A stretch of 64,000 bases of DNA from Alnus glutinosa. Taxonomy: Eukaryota > Streptophyta > Magnoliopsida > Fagales > Betulaceae. Made by a program: the position numbers and the translations under genes. Shown here piece after piece: positions 36,601 through 50,360 of the stretch (position 1 is the stretch's first letter; every line of letters begins with the position of its first letter). The notes under the pieces are model-generated. The model saw only the letters and a list, made by a program, of their open reading frames with translations. It was not told the DNA's origin and did no database searches. The stretch covers positions 3,491,001 through 3,555,000 of the forward strand of contig NC_084886.1 in the NCBI RefSeq assembly GCF_958979055.1, given 5' to 3'.

Positions 36601-39600
36601 TAGCTTGGTTGGGCTATAAAAGTTTAAAAATCAATCATAATTTCAATAAAATGTGAAAAAGCTCCTTTGTCCAGAAATGTCAAAGAAACTATATTTTTAT
36701 TTAACTTGTCCATCAAGTACCATCCTGTGCTTTTACAAACTTCAAAACTAGAAAATGACAACTTCATAGAATATTTTTAACACTCAGCAGTAACAATTTC
36801 TTTCAACTTTTGAAGTTTTTAATGTACAAAAGAGCATGTAGAGAAACAATTTCAAAAAGTGAAAAATTAGTTAATCTACCACAATCAATTCAAAATAGTA
36901 TTGATGATAAAGCCACATCTGATGAGTTCCTCTGTGAGCATCAATATCATTTTTAAACCCTGTCTGACCTACTAGGGGATTCACAGGACAAACCCCGTTT
37001 ATCATTTTAGTTCATCAGGTGAGGACTCAGGAGCCAAAACCCAGGCCCTCAAAGATAAACCTGAAGTTCATATTTCATATAACCCATTAGATATCTAATA
37101 TTATATTATGTAAATTTCTGTTTGTACTTAGTGTCAGAGCATTCCTTCTTTTAATCTTTTTCTTTAGTTTCTGTCTAACCCTGTGAATATATTTTGTTCT
37201 TTAATACCCAATAATGTGTCACATGCTTGGATATAAGATCTGCTTACATTATTACTGCCTGAGGAGTTAGAAGGACAGAAAAAATTACAAGATTTGGCAA
37301 CATTATTACCAACTGAGGAGTTAGAAGAACAGAAAATGTTACAGACCTTAAGCTTAGCACCCAACTTCTTGTAATCGCTTGCATGCATCCCTTTGCAGTC
37401 AATTTTCACTAATGGACTTCCTTCAAAAACATTCCTAACATCTTTCACCAAGGAGATGTATACTCCATTTTTTGCTGCAATGTGAATAAGCAATAAATAC
37501 TTTGAATTGAAAAGCAGTAATAAAAAAAAAAAAAAAAAAACTTGAGCCTTGGTGGTTCATATATAGTTCATATATTCTTCGTCCCATAAAGGCACAACTA
37601 GTATAATCTTCCCCATGAAAGCAGACCTAAAGGATAGGAACAACTTACAGCACACACTTGCAAATCCATACACTATAGGAAATGGCTTAGTTTATACAAG
37701 TATGTATAACGTGACAGGTAATGACTGAATTGAGGAATTCTGAGACCATATTGAAACTGAGGACAGCTGTCTACCATGAGTAAAACGTCTATGCATCAGC
37801 CAATTCATCTGACCACGCCACACAAAAGGCGGTTGACAACCATATGTTGGAGTGGCTGGTACAATTGGCACTAAAGAGTTTATCCTATGACGCTTTTGGA
37901 ATGGAGAAACATATTGTTTAGTTATTTCTGTTTGTCACTTCACATCCTATGGCTCTGGTTAATTAAGAAAAATGAAACAAATGAACTTTCAAAAAATCAG
38001 CAAAAAGCAACCTTCATAACAAGCTGATCAATTATAAGAATGAGTGATGGTCCTGGTGAATTTACCTAATTTACATATTGGCAAAAGTGTTTCTCCCTGC
38101 TTCCGTAATTCTTTGGCCTCAGCTTTTGTCAATCCCTCTGGAGCTTCTTGGATAAGTTTCGGGTAAACCGGAGTAGCTGGTTTCCAGAGCATCACTGGGT
38201 ACTGTGGACGAGTACGATAATTGTAGTTTCTGCCACGGAAAAGATAAACTACACCACCAACTCGATGAATGATTTTCCCCCCGGTTTTTTCCTGGCATTA
38301 GGAGCAAAACTTGAGCACAATGCCGGCAAGAGTTTTCTTTAGTAATTTAAGAGTAACACAGAAATGTGTATTTAGTCTGACCAACGGCTTTAATAGTGCA
38401 TTATATTAACTTTGAGGCTTAAACTTAATAGGGGTACACAATTTGATGTCTTTTAAGCAAATTAAAAGTGGAAAACACCAGTCTCTTGAAACTGTATTCT
38501 AAAAGTAAAACAACCAATTCATGCAAAACCAAAAAAAAAATAAAAAAATCCCCATTTGACAAAAGTAATGACAACTAAGGTGAGGCACTAAGGCGACTTA
38601 AGTGCAGATCTTCATGTTTGAGTCTTTGACAAAAGCATTAAACACAACTTCCACAAAAATGCTCCATTTAATGGGGGAAAAAAAAAGTGGCTTCAAATGG
38701 GCAATGTGCCACACCTGGTCCATAGCCTCATTCTGCAGCCTATTATTGCTTTTCATATCATACGCTATTGATCCCACTCCATCTCCTAAAGCCAGTAATG
38801 GGATCTGAAGGAATGCTATTGCAATCGTTCCAATTATGAGCTTTTTATCGTTGCTTTCCATTCCTCGCAAACTAATACATTTCTCCAGTCACATGCTTCA
38901 TAACTAGTAAGTAATTCACTCAAGAGTCAAATGAAAACGAGGGAAATGGTAAAGAAATGTAATAACCTCAAGACGACGGCAAATGTTATTCATATCTACA
39001 GTGGGAACCCCTTTACAACGAACTTTACACACGCGCTGCCGCTTCCAATGCGAATGTATCAGCTCCAACATATTATGCGTCAGCCCGTCCCTTCCTAAAT
39101 CCAATTAAGACAATTTCACTCAAATTCCAAAAAATCAGAGCACTAAGCAGCGAATACAAATTAATGGATTATGAATAGAAACAAAGAAACTCACCAAGAT
39201 TAATTTGGCGGTTATTGGACAAGTGGGGCTGAACCAGCATTTTGATCTCCCACTTCCTGAGCGGCTCTCCGAGCACCTCCTCCCTCGTCCTCCCCTCCTT
39301 CGGAAACTTCCCAAGCCGAAACGGCCCCGGCATTTCCACGCGCTTCACTCCCTTCGTTCCCTCTGGAGGCGGATTAAACGAGTCGAACAGCGGAATCTTA
39401 TTCTTATCCTTCTTCTTCTTCAACGGCGCCTTTCCGGTCCACGGCCTCGGCATCGTTGGCGGCTCGAAGGGCAAGAAGGCCGGCTCGCGGATGGCCAGGG
39501 GCTTCACCTTGGGCGTCTCGGAGTAGCTGTACTGGAACTCGAAGGGCGCGCCGGGGAGGAGGTACGACACGCCCGACTCGCCGACGACAACGGAGCGGTC

Positions 39601-39846
39601 GCCGTCGGAGGAGATGACTCCTTCCTTGACGGGCTTGAAGTATTTGGTGCGGCGGTGGACGGTCTTGAGGGCCGGGTTGGTTCGGGGTTTGGAGGATTTC
39701 TGGCGAGGAGGAGGATATTTGGGGATAGGGAAGGGTGGGGAGGGAGTGGTAGAGGTGGTAATTGTGGGGTCCTTTGGGGGTGGTGTTGAAGGGAGAGAGG
39801 AAAAGAGGTTGAGGCCTGGCAGTGACGACGCCGTAACGATGGCCAT
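33667..39846 (-). CDS. CAF2: CRS2-associated factor, chloroplast group II intron splicing (CAF2 type)
   Basis: Six exons on the minus strand: 39195-39846, 38967-39094, 38066-38291, 37347-37474, 35208-35352 and 33667-34085. All are GT/AG, and the phases close to 565 residues. CAF proteins bind CRS2 and promote splicing of chloroplast group II introns. Features: a Ser/Thr/Pro-rich N-terminus fitting a transit peptide; the CAF block [19 protein letters not shown] domain 1 (about residues 195-290, with [10 protein letters not shown] and the GG loop); CRM domain 2 (about 308-405, with [13 protein letters not shown] and LMWRGRDW). A highly acidic C-terminus follows. The N-terminal block looks more like CAF2 than CAF1. 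Exon 1 is GC-rich compared with the rest. Intron 4 (35353-37346) contains a MITE and a SINE. Confidence 0.93.
35464..36136. mobile_element. Tourist-like MITE, copy 2, in CAF2 intron 4
   Basis: The ends match the MITE at 2132-2603 (GCATTCCTAGTAGCCTCATC on the left; CTACTAAGAATGCTC on the right), with TTA on both sides (35461-35463 and 36137-36139). The left end lacks the first two bases. A second terminus-like sequence (CTACTAATAATGCTC near 36080) before a poly-T suggests an extra insertion or duplicated right end. Confidence 0.75.
36198..36385 (+). mobile_element. tRNA-derived SINE (Au-like) in CAF2 intron 4
   Basis: The segment has a perfect RNA polymerase III A box (TGGTGCAATGG, 36211-36221). 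About 33 bp later is a near-consensus B box (GTTCAAGTA, 36254-36262). The following body (GATGCTGAAGGGTAGGATTA, then GACCCCAC and GTGGGACCAGCATTG) resembles the body of the plant Au SINE family. It sits antisense to CAF2. The exact ends are uncertain. Confidence 0.55.
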
Positions 39847-40747
39847 GAAAGAACAAATGCTTCTATATTTACATATAACGACTATTTGTAGTAGTGTATA
39901 GTGTATACAGCTATGGATAATGTGCTCTCTGAAACGAGAGGGAGGGAGGGAAATAACTGACGAAAGGGAGTGAGCGACACCAATGATATTTCCAAGTTTA
40001 CTACTATAAACGGCGTCGTTCTAACATGTTTAAGCACCCCTGCAGCGCGCTGGCAAATAATTTAGATGAAAATGCGCGATTAGCGATTATTAGCTCTTAT
40101 TCCATTTTAATTATAAATTATAAAAATAACTGTCAATTTGAGATTAATTAAAATTATAATCGCATTTCATAACTGTTTTTAAATTTGAGTATTTTAACCT
40201 TATTTTTAAGTGTTGGCCTTCTTTAAACCACTTTTTTTATCTTATTTTAAATGATTTTTTTTTAAAAAAAAAAAAAATTTCTTCGAATGTATGGTATTGT
40301 TTTGTATATATATATATATATATATATATAGTTATAGCCACTAACGGCTTACCCCGGCTAAAATGGATAACCATCTTGCTCTAAATAAATAGTGATATTT
40401 TTAACTATTTACAAAAATAATTAATAATTAATTTCTTAGCCGCCTTATAATATTTTTCACTAAAATTTTTTCTTATTGATTGATACGATTTATAAAGAGA
40501 AATGCTCAAAATACTCATAGTACACAACAAGTAAACTACTACAAACCGCAATAAGATAGAACTCATATATTGAGTTCCACCTCATTATATCTCGTGGTAA
40601 TGCAATTGTTATAAACTATAATTGCATGATTTAAAAATGTAGTTTTAGAGGAAAAAAAAGCTGATTTGCTCATATACGTTTATCGTGTTATGATCATCAT
40701 CGTCCAATCAAGCCTCATCAACGGCACTCACATCAAGCCTACCATGA

Positions 40748-41356
<609 letters not shown>

Positions 41357-42000
41357 GTTAATTCTGTTTTTTTTTTTAGATTTGCTATGGATCTGAACTG
41401 CACTATGTGTTTGTTGCTTTAGCTATTGGCAAAGTTCGGGATGGTTATGGGATTATATTCGTATTAATTTTGATGGATTGTGCTTTTAATATTTGATTAT
41501 ACTTATTGTCGCTTGTTTTTTTTGTCATTCTCTGCGTTTTGTTCTCTGTTATTTTGAGTTCCTTTTCCCTTACAAATCCTTGGATTGTTTCGTGTTTGTT
41601 CGTTCTCTGGTCGTTTATATTAACATAAAAGACCTGGTTGTGCTCAGTTTGTGCGTAAAGAAATGCCCTTTCGATGTCTTACAAGTATGAACGTATGGAT
41701 GCTTTGTGGTTCTTTACCATTAAAGATGTATTTGATATACAACTGCTTCATTATTAAAGATCTGAAGATATGGTTTCCATTGCTTAGACACATTTTTTTG
41801 TAGTTTATGAATCCACATGGTGTTTAGGTCTTGTTTTGACATGGGATATAAGACTGCCAAACATGAAAGTTGGTCTATGTAATTTTGGTGTGAATAATTA
41901 AAACTCAACTATTACGTTTGATCCTATCAAATGCAACAATGACGATTTGCAATTTTTTAAAAGTTACAAATTAAGTTGCTAATTTGATTGAATTGAGTGC
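41357..42000. other. 3' region of the ubiquitin-eS31 gene
   Basis: T-rich non-coding DNA likely to include the 3' untranslated region. No gene was recognised. Confidence 0.5.
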
Positions 42001-42735
42001 GACCATATTGAATGCTATATGCCATTTTTGGTTTTTTTTTTTTTTTTTCATAAAAATCGTAGCATACATCATCTTGTGATAATGTGTATGATATATGTAT
42101 CACCACACAAATTTCAAATTATGGATGTACTATAATCTTATTAGAAACTATCGTGCACTTATCACGTCAGCCATTAACAATTAGATTTACCTATCAAATT
42201 TTGTTGCCTGAATTTTTACTCATGCCACCATGTGTGAACCCCTAATTTAGTTTGTGCAACCATATTGAATTGCTATGTGCTGTTTTTGGTTTTTTTTTTT
42301 CCATAAAAACCGTTGCATACATTATCTTGTGATAATGTGTATGATATATGTATCACCACACAAATTTCAATTTATGGATGTACTGTAATTTTCTTAGAAA
42401 CTATAGTGTCACTTACCATGTCAGCCATTAACAGTTAGATTTACCTATCAAATTTTGTTGCCTGAATTTTTACATGTGCCACCATGTGTGAACCCCTAAT
42501 TTAGTTTGTAAGGGATGTAGTAAAAGCTATAGTGTTTTAAGCATTATGTTGGTTGATTTTTTACTCGTGTGGCATATGACATTAATGTGAACTGCTAATT
42601 GAGTTTGTAGGGAATGTAGTAAAAGCTTTAGTATTCCAAGCATTATGTTGCTTGAATTTTTACTTGTGGCACCATGTGACATTCATGTGAACTGCTAATT
42701 GAGTTCGTAAGCCATAAGGGATGTAGTAAGGCTGT
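42000..42735. repeat. Tandem duplications (~255-bp pair, then ~105-bp pair)
   Basis: A ~255-bp unit beginning GACCATATTGAAT or CAACCATATTGAAT, running through GATAATGTGTATGATATATG and ending CCCCTAATTTAGTTTGT, occurs at about 42001-42252 and 42256-42509. It is followed by two shorter units (GGATGTAGTAAAAGCTATAG type, ending CTAATTGAGTT) at about 42512-42612 and 42613-42720. The shorter units share the end of the larger one. No coding. Confidence 0.8.
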
Positions 42736-45127
42736 AGTATTCCAAGCATTCTCCTTTGTAAGCTAAGCTCCACGTCACTTGGATTATGATTTAGGTTCTG
42801 GTGGTAAGATATAAGATTATATAGAAGAGTTTCTTTCTCAATGTTTCGGGGCAAAACCATTTAGGATTCTGTCGATTGCTCTAGACTATGTTCAGCAGTC
42901 TTTTGCCCTTTGTCATTGTTTACTATAGGCCACAAGCTTGCTCTTTGCTTCTTTGAGTGACGATGTGGTTACTGCGACAAGGCCATATGACATCATAGTT
43001 TTAGTGTCTCATGGGGCAAGCTTACTTAGTTGAAAATAGAAGAAAATGGTTGAAGTACTTATTGCCAATGTAACCTAAGCAATATTGAGTTTCCCAGCTG
43101 GATCTAGGTATCGTTTCGCTTGTGCTTCTTTCAAGCGAAGCATTTCGCTCCACTTCCGCTTGAGTACTGTACCTATTCTTATTTTATGGTCGGATTAAAG
43201 CATTTCCTAAATCTATATGTGCTCCCCCTTATATATATAGTTAGGCTCAAATAAAAAGGTTAATCTTTATCGGCCTATTGTTAACTCTAGTCCATCTCTG
43301 AACCTTCGAATCTCTTTGCCCCACTAAGCATCTTTTTAGTCAAGCTTCCCTTCCGCAAAGAAAGACCGCCTTCCTTCCAGGATTGCTGCTCATAAAGGGG
43401 TACACCTGAATGGCCGATTCCTGCTTAAAAGCTTCGGACAGCTGGACAGTGTAAATACAGAAAATGTTTATTTGCTAGGAAACAGTATTTTCCTGTGTCT
43501 TTGTTCAATTTCTTATGGCTTTAAATGTGCTTTTCCTATTTTTGTAGAAAATCTTGCCAGGCCTAGTTCAGTTTTTAGATTTCTTACACCATTGGGGTCA
43601 CGGCTTGTATACTTTTTGTGGATGAGGCCTTTCTTTGCATTTGTTCTAGTAAATGTGCTTTGGCATTATATTGCTTCATGGTTGATGAGTAATTGGCATG
43701 ATTTTTTGCGCCTGAAGGTGATTACAAGTATTTTCACGAGTCACATTCTATCATCCAAATCGTGTATGTATTTTAGCTGCTAATTATATGCATGATTTAG
43801 TGAATGACTGAGAAAGGAATCGTTGATCAACAGTAGGTCATGGAGCCAAGCTTGCTACAGAGTGCCCAATTGTCTCTTCTTGGGAGTGTAAGAATCTGCT
43901 TGAAATGTGTCATCTGATTGGTATGAGTCGGATGACAATTTTACTTTAGTAAAAGTGATTTCTTAAATAGGAGACGAGGGGAGTAATATATCAACCATGA
44001 AGCAAGACTTGTCTAGTTCAATGTAGAATTTAAATTGTGTGTAATAGGGCAGCTCGAGTTCGAGATTTTGTGCAATAGGAAGTCCTCACTAGATTTTGAC
44101 AAGCTCTTTCAGATGAACTGCACTATTGCAGTTAGACGGATCCACGTCCATCTTTTACACCTTACAGTTAAAACTTCAAATCCTATGGCGTCTAAAATCC
44201 AATCATTTCATCATCCGTTCAGTTTAAGCTAAATCTCAATGGTACCACAACACAAGCCCAACATGATAGTTATGACACTTCTTTTATGGGAATACATATA
44301 CTTCACTTTAGCCATGTCGTTATCTATGAGCTGCCCTGGCCTCTCTGACGAAAACCCTCGACCTTCAAAATGAAACCTTAGGACAGAAGTCATGCACTCA
44401 TGAAACGATATTGGAATGCAGTTGGTACTCCGTCAAAGCTACTAAAGCATGTGAATAAGAGTTTGAGATCCCGGCAATTCTTCGAGTGATTGGGATGATT
44501 CGACCTTCCCGACCATTCTCTCAAATTATAAAATGGTGGGTGACCATGCTGAGGGGCCGGGGCCAACACTACTTATGAAGGATAATGTGAATGAATTATT
44601 TTTTTTTTTAGAAAAAAAGGGTTTATTATATACGGAGTATTCCTGCCTTTGAGAGGTTTACTGAAATTACTGTCATTATCAAAAACGGAAGGATGCCACT
44701 CATTACTACGTAGCCCTATCCCTTACATTAATAGAAGTAAGCTTAACTATAGAAGTAAAGGGGTGGTTCAGGGGTGGTTCAGTTGTCTTTTCTTTTTTTT
44801 CTTTTTTTTTCTTTTTTTTTGTGATAATTGCAAAATTGGTCGATGTGGTTTGAAGATTTGACAAATCGCTCTCTCAGTTTTAAGAAGTGATTAAAAACTC
44901 CATGGGATAAGCAAAAAAATAAAGAAGTTCGGTTAAAAAAATTAACAGAATTTGTTAAGTGTTACGTGTCACCCTATAATTGGTGTTGATGTGACATGTT
45001 AATAAATTCTATTAACTCTTCTAACGGCGGGACCTGTTTCTTTTTTTATAGGGTTTTCTACACCTTATTGTGTCATGTCATTACTCTTTACTTAATAGGA
45101 TTTCTTCACAGCATCTTTAGTATTAAT
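42736..45127. other. Intergenic DNA, no gene recognised
   Basis: A 103-codon frame at 43472-43783 is not similar to anything I recognise. The segment at about 43090-43440 is less AT-rich and has an organelle-like look, but I cannot assign it. A decayed transposon end (CAAAATTGGTCGATGTGGTT) lies near 44830. A poly-T/C tract lies at 44787-44820. Confidence 0.45.
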
Positions 45128-45395
45128 GGTTCGTTTAAGTTTTTTATTTCAAAAAATAGTGATTTTAAAACATAATTTTTAAAATGGCAGTGAAGTGTTT
45201 GACATAATCGCGCGCAGTTTAGTTTTTAAAATTATAAGTTTTCGAAAAAGCATTCCATTGCTTACGATTTGAAAACGTAGATTAAATTTGTGTTTTCAAA
45301 TCGCAATTTTTAAAAAACGCAATTCCAAACGATTCATTTCGATTTGATTTAAAATCACACTTTTTTACTACAAAATCACAATGTCAAACGCACCG
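45128..45395. mobile_element. MITE of the GTGCGTTTG family, copy 1
   Basis: The left end TTCGTTTAAG and right end GTCAAACGCACC are an imperfect inverted pair. Between them AAATCGCA and TTTGAAAACG motifs occur on both strands. A better-preserved relative lies at 55730-56022. Confidence 0.55.
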
Positions 45396-47073
45396 ACTGT
45401 AAATTCCATAGCTCCATAGTATAACAATAACGCAATATATATATAGGCAAGACCGCAAGACCCTCCCCCTGCTACTACTTTTTTTCACACAAGGAATCAG
45501 CATAGTCCAATTTTCAAAAATAATTCAAGAAAATATCTTTATATGACTGTATAAGAATAGCCACGCACATTAATGGAAGGCAAATATGACATGGGAAAGA
45601 TGGAAACTTTGTTTTGGTTGGGTTTGGTCTGCAATGTGTAGATGAAGACAAAGATGCAAGACCCACCATGAGCCAAGTAGTTGAGATGCTTAATTTTTAC
45701 ACAAGAAGATGATGTTATTTAATGCGATTGCCTGCGTAACTGGTTATTCTCCTTTCTAGAAGCTGCCCATGTTCTTTCATCAAACGGCAGTGCTCACATG
45801 AGTCTACTGTTCCTATATATATATATATATGCACCAAAGAAGTAGTAAGCCACCAACAAAACAATCTTTTAACTTGGCTACAACTCAATCCAATCCAAAC
45901 AAGGCCTAATTCATCATGATATGCCTTGTCTTGACAAGATTATCAGTAGCAAAACTATTATTCATTAAGGGTAGAACGAAGTCCCTACGCCTCTTGAGTC
46001 TTGATTCCTACCAACCATCACAACCATCATAATTTCAAGATTTGTCAGAAACAGTCCTATATATTCAGAACTGGTCCCTTTAGATCATAGTACAAAGTCT
46101 AGGGTCTCCCACTCTAGTTATGTAAGATAGCAACAGCTTTTTTTTTTTTCTTTTTTTCTTTTTTCTTTTTTCAATATTCGGTGATTAATACATTATGAAT
46201 ATCTATCAGCTATCTTTTAGACAAACCTTCCTTGATTGGCTGATTTATCCTAAATCCTACATTGCTTTTTTTGTACTTCCTAGAACAATGATCTATTTTT
46301 TAGGCATAGAACATGTTCAAATTAAGCAGACCCTAACATTTGCATGGACTCAATTTTCAACCAAAGTAAATTTGAACTCCACTTCCTTCAATTTGATGTG
46401 TGGGATTGTTGAGCTAGCTAGAACTCATGTGGAAGCACATGGGTGAAAGTCAAGTACACACAGGAAGGTGGTTGTGAATGAAAAGGATAAGTAGATGCTG
46501 GCATTAAGAAGCTAGAAGTGAAAAATAAAGAAGATGGGAAGTGACATAAACAGAGAGCACAGAAAGTGGAGGTGATCCCTCCTCATTGTCAATTATATTT
46601 GCCTTCTTTCAGGAAAGACAAATCCGGAGATGCCTCATTTCCTTCTGCGCGCACCCCTCTGGAAACTTCCCCCTCCCTCTATTATGGTAAAAGTCACTGC
46701 ATGGATCGCACTTGCACCTTCATGTGAGACAGAGAGGGACTAAATGGAGGAGAAAGGAGAGTCAAAGAAAAGAGACAACAACACATGAAACAAACAAGAA
46801 CTGGTCAATTTTTTCCTACTGCCATAGAACTTTGAACCTCTGCCACCTCAGAAGTGGAAGTTTCCCACTGATAATTTCAAAGAGAAAATGGCATTTCAGG
46901 GGTGTGAGAGTCATTTGCATAGGGACCCAAAAACATTCTGAAATGCATTAACTATGTACTTCTCATCGATGCAAACACCTGTCTTTTGGTACATAATTGA
47001 AATAAGAGTTGTATAAATCTGAAGACACATTCTCCTCCCCTCCAAACACACTCATCAGTGATATACATAGAAT
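45396..47073. promoter_or_regulatory. Promoter and upstream region of the INO-type gene
   Basis: No coding was found. The last ~1.6 kb before the YABBY gene contains a short (TA)n (45817-45830) and a T/C-rich block (46139-46175). Because INO is expressed in a very restricted domain of the ovule, this region is expected to hold its spatial control elements, but none can be identified by eye. Confidence 0.5.
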
Positions 47074-48646
47074 ATGTCAACACTCAATCATCTCTTTGAT
47101 CTCCCGGAACAGATATGCTATGTAGAATGTGGTTTCTGCTCCACCATTTTACTGGTGATTAATGATGACTGAAGTTCTTACAGTATCTTCATTACTATCA
47201 TCTTTTACCTTTTTCTTTTCTTTTCTTTATCTTTCTCTTTCTCTTTACCTGTTTGAAATGCAGGTAAGTGTGCCATGTAGCAGCTTGTCCATGGTGGTCA
47301 CAGTCAGATGCGGCCACTGCTCAGGCCTTTTATCTGTCAACATGACGAATGCTTCTTTTGTTCCTCTCCATCTTTTAGCCTCTCTTAACGATGACAAGGT
47401 CAGTTAGTGATTGGTTAATTAGGTTCTTCATTGCTTGTAAATCTTTCTTTATTATAACACCAAATCGAGAAAACTAAGATAAATCTGCACCATCAACTCA
47501 ATATTTGCAGCCAAATATTGAGAAAAATGATGCACAGAAGGTCTTGGACTGGCGCAGCCCATCAGTGGTGGCCTCTTCTGACTATGAAGAAGATGATATA
47601 ATCTCTGTGAATCGCATCGTTAATAAACGTAAGGCCTTTTTAATAATGCATTGGTTGTATGTTTCTTGCAAATCTGATTCATTAATTAACATGTTTTACT
47701 TGGATAATATTGGATACTCTATATATATAGCCCCTGAGAAGAGACAACGAGCTCCATCAGCTTATAACTGCTTCATTAAGTAAGCTTAATTTTCATCTCT
47801 AAAATTATGTACTCCTATATAATTCAACTTATGATCGATCCTTTAAGTCATGAATACTAATTTATATACAACAGAGAAGAGATCAAGAGGCTTAAGGCTG
47901 AGAATCCAAGCATGGCTCACAAGGAAGCTTTCAGTACTGCTGCCAAAAATGTATGCTCTTGAGTACCAATAGCTGGGATGCTTTCTGCATTGAACGTACA
48001 ACGTAATAAAAAGAGTATGAATTTCAAGGGGCTTTAAACTGATTCCTGGACATGTTTGACCATTTTCAGTGGGCTCATCTCCCTTCGTTTCAGTTCAAAG
48101 GAGATGGAGACTATAGCCAGAGAGAGGAAAACATGACATGGGAATCCAAGGTCACTGAGGTAATTAATTTAAGACTTCAGTTAGTCCAATATCTGCGCAT
48201 ATATAGTTTCTTCCAACATTATAAACGACAACGTTTTGTATGCATTTCCTTTCAATCCTCAAGGCAATCAGATGAATATATATATATATATGAAACCCAG
48301 AATTTTGTTTGGATTTCTATAGGCTGATCTGGTCTTTGTTCCAAGTTTTTCCTTCATGAACAAGTACTGTCTGTGTTCTTTGCTAGCTAGTCGCTTTCTT
48401 GTGGTTCGATCGATGGACAACTATAAGTCAAATTTATGAGATAACCTTTTTAGGGAATTTTAACATACTGGCAAGATTCCATAGCTAGCTGCTGTCTTAA
48501 TTTGTACTAGTTTAGATCTACCACTGAACTGGGTGCATATATTGTTACATAAATATTTTCAGGTCCATGAAGTTGGCAAAGGTTTTCGTGAAAGAAAAGG
48601 CCCCAAGAGAGTCCACATGGGCGACGACAGTACCCTTTTAAAGTGA
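47074..48646 (+). CDS. INO: YABBY transcription factor, INNER NO OUTER type
   Basis: Seven exons: 47074-47154, 47264-47398, 47511-47628, 47731-47779, 47875-47950, 48070-48159 and 48563-48646. All are GT/AG, and the phases close to 210 residues. INO is a nuclear DNA-binding protein needed for outer integument growth and ovule polarity in Arabidopsis. The C2C2 zinc finger has CGFC (19-22) and CGHC (43-46), between them the INO-typical SVPCSSLSMVVTVR. The YABBY domain, HMG-box-like, starts at PPEKRQRAPSAYNCFIK (about 112) and runs to NWAHLPSF. A C-terminal GFRERKGPKR block also matches INO. The start LNHLFDLP is INO-specific. The product is about 20 residues shorter than the Arabidopsis protein, mainly in the linker. 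A second in-frame donor (48151) in exon 6 could shorten it by three residues. Confidence 0.95.
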
Positions 48647-48865
48647 ACATGCATGTCTGCAAAGATAAAAAGAAAGCTATTTCCATTTCAGATTAGTATA
48701 GTCGTGATATGCCTTGGGGAGGTAGTAGAAGGACTCGTACGTTGTCAGGACTGAAAGGGTCAATGACTGAAATTATGTCTAAAAGATAATTTTCTCTTCT
48801 AGCTCTGCATTAACTTTTCTAGCTAGGGTCAGGGATCGGATTGGGGGGCACATGCACTTGCACAT

Positions 48866-48870
<5 letters not shown>

Positions 48871-48918
<48 letters not shown>
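48871..48918. repeat. (AT)n microsatellite
   Basis: A pure AT dinucleotide run of about 48 bp, 220 bp after the INO stop codon. Confidence 0.95.
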
Positions 48919-48920
<2 letters not shown>

Positions 48921-50270
48921 GTTCCCGTTTCTTGTTGCATGTCAAGAGCTAATTTAACCAAGATTTTCTTTTTCTGTTATAGATTATATATGGAGGTATA
49001 AATGATGAGTAACATTGATTTTGGGACTCGTATTAGAGATATGATCCTTGTTAATATATTGATTAAATAATTAAATTTACATTTTCTTATCCGTTTAAAC
49101 TTTTAGAAAAATAGTAATCGATTTAATATGATACCAGAATTAGGAATCTTAAGTTTGAACCATGAGCCTGTCAATTCACTTAATTTCAATTAAATATTTC
49201 ATATGTTGAACCTCACTTAGCTTATTAAAAGATATTTTGAGTCCGCGTGTGAGGGAGAGCGTTAAAGTATTGATTAAATGATTAAATTTATTTCTTCCTA
49301 TAAGTTTAAGCTTTTAAAATAAGTGGTGATTTAACAATCATCACCCCGAGACCTTGTTTAACACATTTCAAACTAATGATCATGTGGTTTGGCTGATTTG
49401 TTATGTTATATATCCTTGTAATTAACAAGGTTTTTTTTTCTTTTTCTTTTTTGTGAAAAAAATAAATGATGAGATTGCAAGATTATGGAAAAAATTTAGT
49501 TATTCTTCCACCCAAGACAATCTAGTCCGTTTAAATTATTGATTTTTGCATAGAAGGATGGCAAGCCAAACTCAATATATATTTAATTTAATTGACTTCC
49601 CTTATATTTAATGTGCTATCCAGCTTTAATTCATTAAAAAAACATTATCACCTTTAACGCCTAGGATCTTAAATTCCTAATACATTGCTAATTTTGAGCT
49701 TATCTTCTCTTCCCTCACATATCGATCATCGATTGATCTTCAACAAAGCTTCCAGTAGTGTTTCCTCCTTGCTAATTTTGGTGCCCTTTGAATATATCTT
49801 CCTGAAAAATAAAGTATGAACTCATATAAATATACAATCAATAACGCCTCATCCAAAGAAAGACATACAATCAGTAAGTGAGAAGAGTACTTTTTTATGA
49901 GAACAATGTGATCGTATTCTTAAATAAAAGGTTATTCTAGCTACCCAAGAAAACTTTGATTGATGAAGTAAATAAACATATAAATTAAAAGGGATAAAGA
50001 CATCCGAATAGTCACACTATCTATTGAATTAATGCATGCAGCTTATTAGTCTTAATTAATATCCTAATTAACCAAAAATAAAAAATCACTGAATGTGACT
50101 TCTCAAAAGATATTAAAAATAAAGCCCTGAAGCTAGCTAGCTAGGGTCTTACTCATTAAGGGTCTCGGAGGTATAGCGTGAAAGTATGCTTGAAAGAAGT
50201 CTTGATTCTCTTTCTGTAGCTCTCTCCACACTGCAGCCATGCAATATAATAACTTCATGATCAAAACATA

Positions 50271-50273
<3 letters not shown>

Positions 50274-50360
<87 letters not shown>
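50274..50360. repeat. (TA)n(GA)n compound microsatellite
   Basis: About 68 bp of TA repeats run directly into about 19 bp of GA repeats. Confidence 0.95.

Noticed and set aside
39205-39789. 194-codon plus-strand frame over CAF2 exon 1
   Set aside because: It is antisense to the GC-rich, clearly coding CAF2 exon and is rich in Arg/Leu/Gly as expected of a shadow frame.
43472-43783. 103-codon frame
   Set aside because: No recognisable motif, AT-rich surroundings, no splice or promoter context.
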